A stretch of DNA of 64,000 nt from Nocardia pseudobrasiliensis NBRC 108224 (GCF_001613105.1 NZ_BDBS01000003.1:62001-126000); one strand, 5' to 3'; shown: positions 36,601 through 51,074, counted from the stretch's first letter. A program made the numbers and translations. The notes: a model not told the origin generated them from the sequence alone.

Positions 36601-38394
36601 ATGGCCGACCAGGTTGCCGACTACGTTCTGCAGCGACTACGCGAATGGGGAGTGAAACAGGTCTTCGGCTATCCCGGCGACGGCATCAACGGCCTGGTCG
36701 CCGCGTTCGGCCGGGCCGACAATCAGCCCCAGTTCATCCAGGCCCGGCACGAGGAGATGGCCGCGTTCGAGGCGGTCGGCTACGCCAAGTTCAGCGGGGA
36801 GGTCGCGGTGTGCACGGCCACCTCGGGGCCCGGGGCGATCCATCTGCTCAACGGCCTCTACGACGCGAAACTCGATCATGTCCCGGTGGTGGCGATCGTC
36901 GGACAGACCGCGCGCAGCGCGATGGGCGGCAACTATCAGCAGGAGGTCGATCTACAGGCCCTCTACAAGGATGTGGCCAGCGAGTACCTCGTCGAGGTCA
37001 ATGTCGCCAGTCAATTGCCCAATGCCCTCGACCGCGCGATCCGCATCGCCCGCGCCCGCCGCGCGCCGACCGCGCTGATCATTCCGGCCGACCTGCAGGA
37101 GGAGCCGTATCAGGCGCCCGAGCACGAATTCAAGCAGGTGCCCTCCAGCCCGCCCGACGATCTGAGCGCCGTCACCGTGGCGAGCCATCGCGATATCGAA
37201 CGCGCGGCGGAGATCCTCGACGCCGGGAACAAGGTCGCCATCCTCGTCGGCCAGGGCGCGCGCGGCGCGGCCGAGCAGGTCCGGGAACTCGCCGATATCA
37301 CCGGCGCGGGCGTGGCCAAGGCCCTGCTCGGCAAGGATGTGCTGTCCGACGAGTTGCCGTATGTCACGGGTTCGATCGGCCTGCTGGGCACCCGGCCCAG
37401 CTACGAGCTCATGCGCGACTGCGACACCCTGATCATTATCGGCTCCAATTTCCCCTACGCACAGTTCCTGCCCGAGTTCGGCCAGGCCCGCGCGATCCAG
37501 ATCGATATCGACGGGGCGATGATCGGCATGCGTTATCCGACCGAGGTGAACCTGGTCGGTGATGCGAAAGCCACACTGGCGCAGCTGAATCCGCTGTTGA
37601 AGCGCAAGTCCGAGCGCGGTTGGCGCGAAACCGTCGAATCGAATGTCGCCCGCTGGTGGGAGACCGTCGAGCGGCAGTCCATGCTGAAGGCGAGGCCGGT
37701 GAATCCCATGCGCGTGGTGTGGGAACTGTCGCAACGCATCCCCGACAACGCCATCGTGAGCGCCGATTCCGGCTCGTCCACCAACTGGTACGCCCGCTGC
37801 CTGCGCTTCCGCGGCACCATGCGCGGTTCGCTGTCGGGCACCCTGGCCACCATGGGTCCCGGTGTGCCGTATGCGATCGGCGCGAAATTCGCTCATCCGG
37901 ACCGGCCCGCGATCGCGCTGGTCGGCGACGGCGCCATCCAGATGAACGGCCTGGCCGAATTGTTGACCGTGGCCCGCTATCACCGGCAGTGGTCCGATCC
38001 GCGATTGATCGTCTGCGTCTTCCACAACAACGATCTCAACCAGGTCACCTGGGAGCTGCGCTCGATGGGCGGCGCGCCGAAATTCGAAGAGTCGCAGAGC
38101 CTTCCGGATACCTCCTATGCCGAGGTGGCCCGGGTCTTCGGACTGAACGCCATCGCCGTCGACGATCCCGAACAGCTCGGCGACGCCTGGGATCAGGCCC
38201 TGCGCGCCGATCGACCCACCGTGCTGGATGTGCGCTGCGATCCGGAGGTCCCCCCGATTCCGCCGCACGCCACCTGGGAGCAGATGAAGGCCACCGCCGA
38301 GGCGGTCCTGCGCGGCGATCCGAACGCCTGGCATCTGGTGACCCAGGGAGCGAAAACCAAAGCGCAGGAATTCGTTCCGCATCGCAACGGGTGA
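36601..38394 (+). CDS. Thiamine diphosphate-dependent enzyme, pyruvate oxidase-like (PoxB type)
   Basis: A 597-residue enzyme with the three domains of the family: Pyr domain (about 1-170) with the cofactor-activating Glu in ARHEEMAAFEAVG, a central Rossmann-like domain (about 190-330), and the PP domain (about 365-550) with VGDGAIQMN through HNNDLNQVTWE binding Mg-diphosphate. Relatives include pyruvate dehydrogenase (quinone), pyruvate oxidase and acetolactate synthase-like proteins. The C-terminal extension PHATWEQMKATAEAVLRGD recalls PoxB. GGAG lies 5 bases before ATG 36601. Substrate inferred only. Confidence 0.87.
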   Translation: MADQVADYVLQRLREWGVKQVFGYPGDGINGLVAAFGRADNQPQFIQARHEEMAAFEAVGYAKFSGEVAVCTATSGPGAIHLLNGLYDAKLDHVPVVAIVGQTARSAMGGNYQQEVDLQALYKDVASEYLVEVNVASQLPNALDRAIRIARARRAPTALIIPADLQEEPYQAPEHEFKQVPSSPPDDLSAVTVASHRDIERAAEILDAGNKVAILVGQGARGAAEQVRELADITGAGVAKALLGKDVLSDELPYVTGSIGLLGTRPSYELMRDCDTLIIIGSNFPYAQFLPEFGQARAIQIDIDGAMIGMRYPTEVNLVGDAKATLAQLNPLLKRKSERGWRETVESNVARWWETVERQSMLKARPVNPMRVVWELSQRIPDNAIVSADSGSSTNWYARCLRFRGTMRGSLSGTLATMGPGVPYAIGAKFAHPDRPAIALVGDGAIQMNGLAELLTVARYHRQWSDPRLIVCVFHNNDLNQVTWELRSMGGAPKFEESQSLPDTSYAEVARVFGLNAIAVDDPEQLGDAWDQALRADRPTVLDVRCDPEVPPIPPHATWEQMKATAEAVLRGDPNAWHLVTQGAKTKAQEFVPHRNG

Positions 38395-38408
38395 GCGAGG
38401 AGATCGCC

Positions 38409-38544
38409 ATGCCGGTGCGCACCGACCAGGACGTCGTCGACGTCCTGGTCGCCCAGCACGAACGGCGGCGAGAAGCCGGACCTGTTCGCCGAACTCACCG
38501 AGAGTGCGCTGTTTCCGATGGCGGGAATGTTGTTGTCGCGGTAG
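38409..38544 (+). pseudogene. Remnant of a hemerythrin-like gene, truncated and frameshifted
   Basis: ATG at 38409, after GAGGAG, opens VDVLVAQHERR, the usual start of hemerythrin-HHE proteins. The frame then loses coherence, while the next frame from 38467 reads EKPDLFAELTESALFPMAG and stops at 38542-38544. The iron-binding middle is missing. The remnant sits between two intact genes on the same strand. The hemerythrin assignment rests on a short N-terminal match. Confidence 0.45.
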
Positions 38545-38611
38545 CGATGTCTCGACCAACATCGGCTGTTCGGGCGGGCGCGCACACCGCATCGCACAGG
38601 AGGATTCGCCG

Positions 38612-39028
38612 ATGACCACCGCCCGAGAACTGATGTCCACCGATGTACAGACCGCCCGCTCCAGCGATTCCATACTGGAGGTCGCCCGCAAGATGGCCGA
38701 GGCCGATATCGGCGCGCTGCCTATCTGCGGCGAGGACGGCAAGCTGAAGGGCATGCTGACCGATCGCGATATCGTCGTGAAAGTCGTTGCGCAGCGCAAA
38801 GATCCGCTCAGCGTACACGCCGGGGAACTGGCCGAGGGTGTGCCGGTGGTGGTGCAGGCCGACGACGATGTCACCGCCGCGCTCACCGCGATGGCCCAGC
38901 ACCGGGTGCGGCGCATCCCCGTCCTCGAGCACGAGAGGCTGGTCGGCATCATCGCCCAGGCCGATCTGGCCCGCGAACTGGACCACAAGCAGTCCGCCGG
39001 AGTCGTCGAAGCGGTTTCCGAGGACTGA
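38612..39028 (+). CDS. CBS-domain pair protein
   Basis: A 138-residue cytosolic protein consisting of two CBS motifs (about residues 8-62 and 72-125), with ADIGALPICGEDGKLKGMLTDRDI and HRVRRIPVLEHERLVGIIAQADL as the repeated cores. Stand-alone pairs bind adenine nucleotides and act as energy or stress sensors; in Mycobacterium such proteins belong to hypoxia regulons. AGGAGG lies 8 bases before ATG 38612. It follows the PoxB-like gene and the hemerythrin remnant. Confidence 0.9.
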   Translation: MTTARELMSTDVQTARSSDSILEVARKMAEADIGALPICGEDGKLKGMLTDRDIVVKVVAQRKDPLSVHAGELAEGVPVVVQADDDVTAALTAMAQHRVRRIPVLEHERLVGIIAQADLARELDHKQSAGVVEAVSED

Positions 39029-39156
39029 GCCGTGGGCGGCCGGCCACTGTCGGGAGCTCGCCTTTGATGCCGCATTCGCCGCCCTCGCGCTGCTACGGCA
39101 GGACGGTCGTATCCGACCCTCGGAAACCACCGTGGTGATCGCGACCTCACATGGTT

Positions 39157-40383
39157 TCACGGGCTTGTGAGGTCTTCCTCGCGCGAAAGCCTCAGCGCCG
39201 AGCGGAATGTCGCGGCGTTCTGCGGTACCAGGGTCGCGGCGAGGATCGCGATGAGTGGGCCGGCGAGCAGCATGGAGAACGCGGCGGTGTAGGAGGCTTG
39301 ATCGACGATGACGCCGAACAGCAGCGGGAAGACGATACCTGCCGATTGGGTGCCGAAGACGATCAGGCCCGCCAGCGTTCCGACCAACGCCGCGGGCAAG
39401 GCGCGCAACGGAACCGCGAACGGCGGCATGGCGCACAGGCCGCTCGCCGCGAACAGGACGGTCAGGACCGTCACGAAGATCGCGACCGACGGGAGATGCG
39501 GCAGCAGCAGCACCGCCGCCCCGCACAGGATCATGGCCGGTACCACGATCACGCGCGGGCGGCCGCGCAGCCGATCGGAAAGCCGCCCGCCCACAACGAT
39601 TCCGATCGCGGTCGCCAGGGTCGGCGCGATCGCCAGGAACGCGGTCGTCCCGGCGGCCACGCCGTAATGCTCCTCCAGATAGGTCGGCACCCAGGTGGTC
39701 AGCCCCCAGGTCAACCCGCCATTGCCGAAGGCCATTGCGGCACAACCGAGTACGGCCGGCGACCGCAGCAGCCCCCATGCCGGACTCCGCGCCGCGCCCT
39801 TGTCGGCCACCTCGGCGACCCCGACCAACGGCCGCGGCATCCACCGCGCCCAGACCACCACGACCACCACACCGAGCATCGCGATCGCCAGAAACATCCA
39901 GCGCCAGTTCAGAAGTGACAGGAACACCCCCGCGATCACGGCCGCGAGCAGGGTGCCGCAGGCATTGGCCGTATTGACCCAACCGTTGGCGGTCGTACGC
40001 ATCTCGGGCTCGACCCGCTCGGCGAGAATCTTCACCGACGCCGCCGGAAAGACGCCCTGGGTGAGGCCGAAGGCCAGCCGAATTCCCAACAGCGCGACCA
40101 GCGACCACGCCAGCGCGGTCAATCCGGTGCACACCGACCAGGCCAGCATCCCCACGATGCCCATTCGCACCGCCCCGAACCGATCCGCCAGCAGCCCACT
40201 GGGCACCTGCACCGCGGCATAGGCGAGGAAGAACACCGACACCACCAGCCCGCGCTGCCCGTGATCGAGCCCGAGCGAGTCCCCGATCGGCGTCAACGCG
40301 AAACCGATCACGGAGCGATCGATGAAATCCACCGTCCACGCGATGAACAGCATGACGACCGTGACCCGCGCGGTCCGAGACAT
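39157..40383 (-). CDS. Major facilitator superfamily transporter
   Basis: A 408-residue protein with 12 predicted helices. The loop between helices 2 and 3 has PSGLLADRFGAVR, the MFS signature, and the second half repeats it as VVGGRLSDRLRGRPR. The opening FIAWTVDFIDRSVIGFALTPIG resembles the anion:cation symporter/hexuronate group (ACS, UhpC- and GudP-like), so an organic acid is a reasonable substrate guess. ATG at 40383 follows GGAAGGG. Divergent from the DUF4142 gene. Confidence 0.88.
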   Translation of the reverse strand: MSRTARVTVVMLFIAWTVDFIDRSVIGFALTPIGDSLGLDHGQRGLVVSVFFLAYAAVQVPSGLLADRFGAVRMGIVGMLAWSVCTGLTALAWSLVALLGIRLAFGLTQGVFPAASVKILAERVEPEMRTTANGWVNTANACGTLLAAVIAGVFLSLLNWRWMFLAIAMLGVVVVVVWARWMPRPLVGVAEVADKGAARSPAWGLLRSPAVLGCAAMAFGNGGLTWGLTTWVPTYLEEHYGVAAGTTAFLAIAPTLATAIGIVVGGRLSDRLRGRPRVIVVPAMILCGAAVLLLPHLPSVAIFVTVLTVLFAASGLCAMPPFAVPLRALPAALVGTLAGLIVFGTQSAGIVFPLLFGVIVDQASYTAAFSMLLAGPLIAILAATLVPQNAATFRSALRLSREEDLTSP

Positions 40384-40547
40384 CACCGCAACCCTTCCGC
40401 TCACCCCCGAGCCCATCCCAGCGCCCCGAAAGCCCCACGGCAAGACCGTATTTCCCTCGTATCGCATTCGATGTGTGCCGCGACGACGGCCGGGTAGCCG
40501 CCGCACACACTTGTGCCTGCTGTGAAGTACTCGAAAGGAGTTCCGAT

Positions 40548-41078
40548 ATGCGAAATCTCCGACGCGTCTGCGGTACCGGACTGGCGGCGACGGCCCTCCT
40601 CGTCGCGACGGTGGGTACGGCCACCGCCGAACCGACCGCCAACACCCCGCTGTCCGAACAGGATCGGTCGTACCTGCTGACCTCGCATCAAACGAATATG
40701 GCGGAGATAGCGCTCGGGGCGCGCGCGGCGGTGTCCTCCTGCGCGGCCGTACGCGATCTCGGGGCCATGCTGGTGGCCGACCACACCCGGCTCGAGGCGA
40801 TGAGCGCACCGGTCGCATTCGGCAACGGCATCGCGCTGTCGCCGCTGCCCGACGCGGATCATATGGCCACGCTGCAACGGGTATCGACGCTGACCGGCCC
40901 CGACTTCGACCAGCAATGGCTGCGGACACAGCAGCTGGGCCATCTCGACGCGCTCGCCGCGGGCCAGAACGAATCCCTCTACGGAACGTCCGCGCAGGTG
41001 CGGCAGCTGGCCGACGCCGCGAGCCCGGTCATGGCTCATCATCTCGTCCTGGCTCGCCAGGCCGTGACGCGATGCTGA
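40548..41078 (+). CDS. Secreted DUF4142 family protein
   Basis: A 176-residue protein with a signal peptide ending around TATAEP (residue 28) and a helical ferritin-like DUF4142 domain: LLTSHQTNMAEIALGARA, VRDLGAMLVADHTRLEA and the QQLGHLDALAAGQNESLYG segment. The family is extracytoplasmic and of unknown function. AAAGGAG lies 7 bases before ATG 40548. The 180 bases after the stop contain a short open tail, GAILVMELLEPAVEAAPS, that might be another gene remnant. Confidence 0.8.
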   Translation: MRNLRRVCGTGLAATALLVATVGTATAEPTANTPLSEQDRSYLLTSHQTNMAEIALGARAAVSSCAAVRDLGAMLVADHTRLEAMSAPVAFGNGIALSPLPDADHMATLQRVSTLTGPDFDQQWLRTQQLGHLDALAAGQNESLYGTSAQVRQLADAASPVMAHHLVLARQAVTRC

Positions 41079-41258
41079 CACCGCGTCACGGCCTCGATCC
41101 TCCACGACTCGCCTGACCCGCACGGGCGGCAGGTCGCTCTGCTCAATCTCGATATCGGCCCGCCGGTTTCGGAGTTGCGCGCGGGACCGCTCGGGCAGCC
41201 CGAGCGGGGCGATTCTGGTGATGGAACTGCTGGAACCGGCCGTCGAGGCCGCGCCGAG

Positions 41259-42020
41259 CTAACGCCCGGTCCCGGTCGGCAGGGTCGCCCACACGACCTT
41301 GCCGACCGGCCACTGTGGCGAACAACCCCACGCCCGCGCCATCCGCGCGACCATATGCAATCCGGAGGGCACCGAACGCCCGGGCACGGCCTCGGGCAGC
41401 ACCGCCTCGCGCGGATCCTGATCGGCGACCGCGACCGTCAGCAATTGCTGCCGCAATTCGAGGCGAAAACTGATATCGGCGTCGAAACGGGTGTGCAGGA
41501 ACGCGTTTTCGATGAATTCCGTGGCGACCAACTGCGCGTCGTCACAGACCTCGGGTACCTCCCAGCGCTCGCAGATCTGTTCGGTGAACCGACGGGCGCG
41601 CCGACCGCAATCCGCCGCGAGCGGCATATCCAGGCAAATTCGTCGGCGCTGCGGCGCTTTTCCCACCGCTTGTTGCGCTTCGGCCACCGTCGCCGTCACG
41701 GGCAGGAAACGGTCGACGGCATTGGCGTGTAAACGCCGCCGCAGCGCCTCGCTTCCGGCAACCAGGGCGATCGGCACGGCGGGCCAGTCGCCCACCCGCA
41801 TCCACGCCAGGGTGAACGCCGAGAACAACGCCTCGCTCGCAATCCCCAACCCGTCGATGATCACGATGACCGCACGGGGTTCATTCAGCGCGAATTTGAC
41901 CAGATCGCCACTGACGATCCCGGCGGTGGCGACGCTCAGCTCACCGCTGGGCCGCAGTACGGTGCAGCCGCTCGCGTCTTGTTCATACCATCGAATCTGG
42001 TTCGCGTTCACCCCGAGCAT
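41259..42020 (-). CDS. STAS domain fused to an anti-sigma-type HATPase domain
   Basis: A 253-residue protein joining two partners that are usually separate. Residues about 8-105 form a STAS domain (CTVLRPSGELSVATAG; AVIVIIDGLGIASEALFS), the fold of anti-sigma factor antagonists. Residues about 130-250 form an RsbW/SpoIIAB-like ATPase with N-box ATEFIENAFLHT, D-box VADQDPREAVLP and G-box SGLHMVARMARAWG. The STAS position normally phosphorylated (Ser in DxSG) reads DGLG, so regulation by phosphorylation there is unlikely. AGGAGG precedes ATG 42020. No sigma factor gene lies next to it. Confidence 0.82.
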   Translation of the reverse strand: MLGVNANQIRWYEQDASGCTVLRPSGELSVATAGIVSGDLVKFALNEPRAVIVIIDGLGIASEALFSAFTLAWMRVGDWPAVPIALVAGSEALRRRLHANAVDRFLPVTATVAEAQQAVGKAPQRRRICLDMPLAADCGRRARRFTEQICERWEVPEVCDDAQLVATEFIENAFLHTRFDADISFRLELRQQLLTVAVADQDPREAVLPEAVPGRSVPSGLHMVARMARAWGCSPQWPVGKVVWATLPTGTGR

Positions 42021-42099
42021 GCGTCGGCCTCCTGCACAACCGCTTGCCTTGTTTCCTCCTGTTGAGGCACTACCCGCTGGCACGGATCGAAACGTGGAA

Positions 42100-42142
42100 A
42101 GAGCCGTCTCCGTCACCGGCATGCGGTGGCGGAGACGGCTCT
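42100..42142 (-). terminator. Strong terminator hairpin downstream of the carboxylase gene
   Basis: Arms of 13 bp (42100-42112 with 42130-42142) continue into a 5-bp inner stem (42114-42118 with 42124-42128) around a 5-base loop. It begins 12 bases past the carboxylase stop codon and ends its transcription before the STAS-HATPase gene on the same strand. Confidence 0.75.
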
Positions 42143-42154
42143 CGTAGCGGTAAA

Positions 42155-47620
<5,466 letters not shown>

Positions 47621-47866
47621 CTCGCCGACTCCTTCCACTCCTCAGTCTGGCCCGGTCGGGCGAGGGGCTTACAATTCCGGACTCCGCGTAGTCTGCCCCT
47701 TCACTACCCGAACGCGCACAGCGCGTGGGGGTTACTGGCACGTATCGTGTGGAATGCCTCATATGTGAAGGTGTCAGTTTCCGTACCCGTGCTCGGATCG
47801 TAGCCGAGCCGCGCAGCCGGATGCGTTGATCCGCAACACTTCTCTCGACCGCCGAAACCGGATGGA

Positions 47867-48096
47867 ATGCTGACAGCCGTGGCCGACATCCTCGACGTCC
47901 TACACGCGCGCTGCGCCGAGGCCATCCTCTCCGTCGGGGACCACCCCACCCTCACCCGCATCCCCACGGTCCTCGACCAACGCACCGCTCCGAGGCCCGC
48001 ACCGGCCAGGCCAGCAGCATCGCCCGCTACGCCACCGACAACCTCGCGGCCGCCGACCGAGAGAATTCACTGGCCACGAGCTCGATTCGCTCCTAG
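47867..48096 (+). pseudogene. Frameshifted remnant of a small gene
   Basis: In the 486-base gap between the carboxylase and exonuclease genes, ATG 47867 opens LTAVADILDVLHARCAEAIL and stays coherent to about 47990. The adjacent frame then reads RTGQASSIARYATDNLAAAD and stops TAG at 48094-48096. The two halves together look like one helical protein of about 75 residues, of the kind encoded near ESX-related genes, broken by an indel near 47990. The rest of the gap shows no gene. Confidence 0.4.
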
Positions 48097-48106
48097 CGTC
48101 GTGGCA

Positions 48107-48670
48107 ATGAACGAGCGCTACCTCAACGTCGTCGACGTCGAGGCCACCTGTTGGGAGGGGCCGAATCCGCCCGGGCAGCCGAGTGAGATCATCGAGATCG
48201 GGCTGTGCGTGGTCGATTCGGCGACCTGGGAACGGGTGGAGCGGCACAGCATTCTGGTGCGGCCCGCTCGGTCCTCGGTGAGTGAGTTCTGCACTCGACT
48301 GACCACGCTCACCCAGGAGCAGGTCGATACCGGACTGGAATTCGCCGAGGCGTGCGAGCTGCTGCGGAGCGAGTACCGGTCCGATTCGCGGCCCTGGGCG
48401 AGCTGGGGCGACTACGACCGCAAACAGTTCGAAACCCAGTGCGCCACAACCCGCGTGCCGTACCCGTTCGGCGCGCGCCACACGAATGCGAAACGCGCCT
48501 TCTCCGAATCATTCGGCACCACACGGCGTTACGGGATGGCGGGCGCGCTGCGGATGCGCGAGATCCCCCTGGAGGGCACCCATCACCGCGGCGGCGACGA
48601 CGCCTGGAATATCGCCAATCTGATCATCGACATGGCCCGTCGCGATACCTGGCCCGGACGCACCGGCTAG
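48107..48670 (+). CDS. DEDDh 3'-5' exonuclease-like protein (KapD/Eri-1 type)
   Basis: A 187-residue exonuclease-domain protein. Motif Exo I is VVDVEATCWEG (Asp and Glu ligands), Exo II is ASWGDYDRKQFE, and Exo III is THHRGGDDAWNIANL with His and Asp. All DEDDh residues are present, so it should remove nucleotides from the 3' end of RNA or DNA. ATG at 48107 starts just ahead of Exo I. It is convergent with the HxlR gene, with an 11-base gap. Confidence 0.87.
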   Translation: MNERYLNVVDVEATCWEGPNPPGQPSEIIEIGLCVVDSATWERVERHSILVRPARSSVSEFCTRLTTLTQEQVDTGLEFAEACELLRSEYRSDSRPWASWGDYDRKQFETQCATTRVPYPFGARHTNAKRAFSESFGTTRRYGMAGALRMREIPLEGTHHRGGDDAWNIANLIIDMARRDTWPGRTG

Positions 48671-48681
48671 CGGTCCATGCC

Positions 48682-49134
48682 CTACACCGCCGCACCCGGC
48701 CCGGGGAGCAGGTCGATATCACCGGCGTGCATCGGCTCGCCGCAATCGGCGCAGCGCAGATCGACGCCGCTGATCTGGCCGCAGGCGTGATGACGGTAGA
48801 GGACCGGCGGGCCGGAGGTTCCCGCGAGCCATTTGTCACCCCAGCCGACCATCACCATCAAAACGTCGACCAGTTCGGCGCCCTTGTCGGTGAGGACGTA
48901 TTCGTATCGCGGTCGGCGGTCATAGGGTCGGCGGTCGATCACCCCGCGCTCGAGCAGGTGACCGAGCCGTTCGGTCAACACCTTGCGAGAGATGCCGAGA
49001 TCGGCCTGGATCTGCTCGAAGCGCGAGATCCCGACCCAGATATCGCGCAGGATCAAGGGCGACCACGGCTCGCCGATCACATCCAGGGTCCGGGCGATCG
49101 AGCAGGCCATCTCACTGAAGTCGGTGCGCTGCAT
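48682..49134 (-). CDS. HxlR family transcriptional regulator with C-terminal Cys cluster
   Basis: A 150-residue winged-helix regulator. CSIARTLDVIGEPWSPLILRD and GISRKVLTERLGHLLERGVI are typical HxlR helices. After residue 110 a tail has CGQISGVDLRCADCGEPM, a set of three Cys and a His (RHHACG) that may bind zinc or sense thiols. It is divergent from the PPOX-type gene across 90 bases that contain a palindrome. Confidence 0.88.
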   Translation of the reverse strand: MQRTDFSEMACSIARTLDVIGEPWSPLILRDIWVGISRFEQIQADLGISRKVLTERLGHLLERGVIDRRPYDRRPRYEYVLTDKGAELVDVLMVMVGWGDKWLAGTSGPPVLYRHHACGQISGVDLRCADCGEPMHAGDIDLLPGPGAAV

Positions 49135-49160
49135 GGCAACCAGTCTACCCAATGGGGTTC

Positions 49161-49177
49161 CCTTAGAGAACTTAAGG
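49161..49177. promoter_or_regulatory. Candidate HxlR operator
   Basis: CCTTA and TAAGG are inverted around a 7-base centre in the HxlR / PPOX divergent promoter, in an AT-rich stretch. Placement fits autoregulation and control of the PPOX-type gene. Confidence 0.4.
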
Positions 49178-49224
49178 GGATAGAGTACTGAAGTCTCTTC
49201 AAGAAACTCCAGAAGGAGAGTTCG

Positions 49225-49608
49225 ATGCTCACCCCCGACGTACGCCGCGTTCTCGATAGCACCGCCCTGGCCCACCTCGCGACCGTCCTACCCGACGGAT
49301 CGCCGCACTCGGTCCCGCTGTGGGTCGGCACGCGCGGCGATCGCATCGTCTTCCTCACCGGCCCGAATTCCCGCAAGGCCCGAAACCTCCGCCGCGATCC
49401 CCGCGTCGCGCTGTCGCTGACCGCCACCGGCAACGCCTTCGAGCCGATCATCGTGCGCGGGCGCGTGGTCGAATGGCTCGAGGGCGACGAGGCGTGGGCG
49501 ATCATCGATGAGCTGGCGATCAAATACATCGGCCAGCCGTATTCACGCGATCTGGAGCGGGTCGTGGGAATCATCGAACCGGAGCGACTGACGGTCGGCG
49601 TCAACTGA
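49225..49608 (+). CDS. PPOX-class (probable F420-dependent) oxidoreductase
   Basis: A 127-residue split-barrel flavin-fold protein. LAHLATVLPDGSPHSVPLWVG and FLTGPNSRKARNLRRDPRVALS are characteristic of the Rv1155/Rv2074-like group of F420- or FMN-binding proteins in actinobacteria. It may reduce an unsaturated or quinone-like compound. AGAAGGAG lies 7 bases before ATG 49225. The end overlaps the decayed hydrolase gene on the other strand. Confidence 0.88.
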   Translation: MLTPDVRRVLDSTALAHLATVLPDGSPHSVPLWVGTRGDRIVFLTGPNSRKARNLRRDPRVALSLTATGNAFEPIIVRGRVVEWLEGDEAWAIIDELAIKYIGQPYSRDLERVVGIIEPERLTVGVN

Positions 49609-50114
49609 ATTCGGCCACGGGTTGTGGAAGCGCAGTTCCGGAAAGGCGGGGTCCGGGCCGTCGAGCAGCGGGTGGGCGATCCCGCGCAGTCGCTGATCGA
49701 AGAACGTCGCGACGATGGTGCGGGTGAGTTCGACAGCACGGTCACCGGACAGCGGCGTATCCCCCGGTACCCCCAATTGCTCCGCGAGAGCGAGGATGTC
49801 GGTGAACGAGTTGTGGTCGGCTCCGACGAGGGTCACCCAGCGCTTCCCTCCGCGCAGCCGCTGCCACGCCGCGTCCCAGGATGGTTCGCCGCGGATCGCG
49901 CCGGATAGTACATGCTGACCATCAATTCGCGGGCCCGCTCCGGCCGCCACGGATCACGCTGGCCGTCGTCGACCATATGCAGCACATCCCGCCCGATCGC
50001 GAAATCACCTGTCGGCGTAGTTAATCGAACCTCGGCGGAAGCCGCCCCCGCACCACCCACCACGACGCTCACCGACAACGCCAGCACGATCATCATCACC
50101 GCCGCAACACGCAT
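49543..50114 (-). pseudogene. Alpha/beta hydrolase (PAF-acetylhydrolase-like), internal deletion
   Basis: ATG 50114 encodes a signal peptide and mature start PTGDFAIGRDVLHMVDDGQR and ARELMVSMYYPAR, as in secreted actinomycete platelet-activating-factor acetylhydrolase-like lipases. At about 49900 the frame changes and continues as GEPSWDAAWQRLRGGKRWV, ADHNSFTDI and a normal C-terminal domain. The roughly 200 middle residues, including the catalytic Ser, are missing. Both ends are well preserved, so the deletion is probably recent. Confidence 0.65.
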
Positions 50115-50227
50115 CTTCCGCACTCCTCCGCCATCGTCGCCCACCGAGCGTCGCCACCGATGCTGCGCACCGAATCACAGAGCCACGCCAGACCAATGAC
50201 AAAACGACGTACGAAAGCGGCGACCGG

Positions 50228-51025
50228 TCAGCCCGCATGCGGCAGATGCCGCCGAAACCATTCGCTGAGAACCGAATCCACCGCGCGCGCCTGCGGCAGC
50301 TGCGGTGCGGGTTCGAGGCCCGGCTCATCGGCCAGCGGATGAGCCAATCCCGCGATCGACCGCAGTTCCGCCCGCTGCCCCATCGCGTCCACCAGCCGCG
50401 CCGCATCGGCCCGCAGTCCCGGATGATCCAGTTCGCCGCTGACCACCAGCAGCGGCGCATGCCGCGCGATCTCGTTCGCCTTGGCGATGAAATCCAAACT
50501 GTCGACGGCTTTTTCGGATTCGGCGTCGTACGGGTAGTCCCCCGGAAACAGCTCCACCACCGTCCGCATCCGAATCGCCGCGTTCACCACCGCCCCGGCG
50601 AAGATCGGCGTCTCGGTCTCCGCGAGCACCCGCAGCGCGACGGCCCCGCCCAGCGATCCGCCCAGTACCCCGATCGGCCCGTCGTCCACCGGCAGTTGCG
50701 CCCGAATCGCCTCCAACGCGGCCGGAAACTCCTCACACGCCTGCACGACGAACGGATGCAGATACAGCATCAGCGGATCCTCGGTGAACAGCGCCACCAC
50801 CGCATCGGTCTTCCCGTCCACCATCCGGGCCCCACACATCGGCATCCCCAGATGCACCCGCCACGCGTCCACCCCGCCCATCGGCAGCGCCGCCGCAAAC
50901 GCCGCATCGGACCGCGGCGCATCCAACATGTGCCAGGTGACGATCAACGGCGCATCCCCGCCCCCGTCCGGCCCCAACGCGGTGAATGGAACCCCGGCCG
51001 CCATACCCGTGATCGGTGACTGCAT
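50228..51025 (-). CDS. Alpha/beta hydrolase
   Basis: A 265-residue cytosolic hydrolase. The elbow is GVLGGSLGGAVAL, with the Ser between two glycine pairs, the acid probably lies in SGELDHPG, and the His in AGLAHPLADEPG. An insertion around residues 50-95 replaces the usual lid. It has no signal peptide, unlike the decayed hydrolase beside it. ATG at 51025 is the first Met. Substrate unknown. Confidence 0.8.
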   Translation of the reverse strand: MQSPITGMAAGVPFTALGPDGGGDAPLIVTWHMLDAPRSDAAFAAALPMGGVDAWRVHLGMPMCGARMVDGKTDAVVALFTEDPLMLYLHPFVVQACEEFPAALEAIRAQLPVDDGPIGVLGGSLGGAVALRVLAETETPIFAGAVVNAAIRMRTVVELFPGDYPYDAESEKAVDSLDFIAKANEIARHAPLLVVSGELDHPGLRADAARLVDAMGQRAELRSIAGLAHPLADEPGLEPAPQLPQARAVDSVLSEWFRRHLPHAG

Positions 51026-51074
51026 GCGGTGACCGTAGCCCGTGCGAATCGCGTTGGTGCGGCGACCGTTCCGA

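Noticed and set aside
41079..41258. Short open tail (GAILVMELLEPAVEAAPS) after the DUF4142 gene
   Set aside because: Could be the end of a lost gene, but no matching upstream part or start was found, so it is mentioned only under the neighbour.
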